7,320 nt of DNA, taken from CAILKP01 sp038231815 (GTDB lineage: Bacteria > Planctomycetota > Phycisphaerae > Phycisphaerales > UBA1924). The DNA is taken from the NCBI GenBank assembly GCA_038231815.1, contig JBBRKQ010000166.1:1-7320 (forward strand), written 5' to 3'. Position numbers and translations under genes: made by a program. The notes beneath the pieces were generated by a model that made no database searches, had not been told where the DNA came from, and was given only the letters and a program-made list of their open reading frames with translations. This document shows, one piece after another, positions 7,314 through 7,320 of this stretch (the first letter of the stretch is position 1; every line of letters begins with the position of its first letter).

Positions 7314-7316
7314 TTC
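7314..7316. repeat. Putative target-site duplication, right copy (TTC)
   Basis: TTC directly follows the right inverted repeat and repeats the TTC at 6328-6330, as expected if insertion duplicated three target bases. The short length keeps confidence moderate. Confidence 0.5.
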
Positions 7317-7320
7317 AGAT

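Overview
The window is about 60% GC and looks like the chromosome of a bacterium, most likely a planctomycete (perhaps Phycisphaerae). This is an inference from three things: start sites with little or no Shine-Dalgarno signal, a secreted protein that joins a 'FTYQG...LSPRQ' domain to a C-terminal endosialidase-type chaperone domain, and a transposase whose N-terminal block resembles IS5-like transposases I associate with Rhodopirellula-type genomes. No rRNA or other marker gene is present, so the placement is tentative.

Layout from left to right: 1-266 holds no convincing gene. A surE gene (survival protein / 5'-nucleotidase) lies on the minus strand at 267-1145. After a 195-bp divergent spacer, a 931-residue secreted M16-type zinc metallopeptidase runs on the plus strand at 1341-4136. 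It has an active N-terminal half and a degenerate C-terminal half, and a GC-rich hairpin follows its stop. A 384-bp intergenic stretch leads to a 561-residue exported protein (4521-6206) with a modular N-terminus, an 18-bp in-frame tandem repeat, a Peptidase_S74 / intramolecular chaperone domain and a C-terminal coiled coil. It ends at a strong intrinsic terminator (6247-6278).

From 6331 to 7313 there is a complete 983-bp insertion sequence of IS5-like type. Both ends can be read directly (15 of 18 matching terminal inverted repeats), with an apparent 3-bp TTC target duplication on each side. Its DDE transposase gene is split over three reading frames by at least three indels, so it is annotated as a pseudogene, unless the frameshifts are sequencing errors in G-rich runs.

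The genes do not form an obvious operon or defence system. SurE is a cytoplasmic housekeeping enzyme, while the peptidase and the S74-domain protein are each exported and probably transcribed separately. I see no CRISPR, tRNA, toxin-antitoxin or phage cluster. The points most worth a second look are the domain architecture and possible self-cleavage of the S74-domain protein, and the well-delimited but broken insertion sequence.
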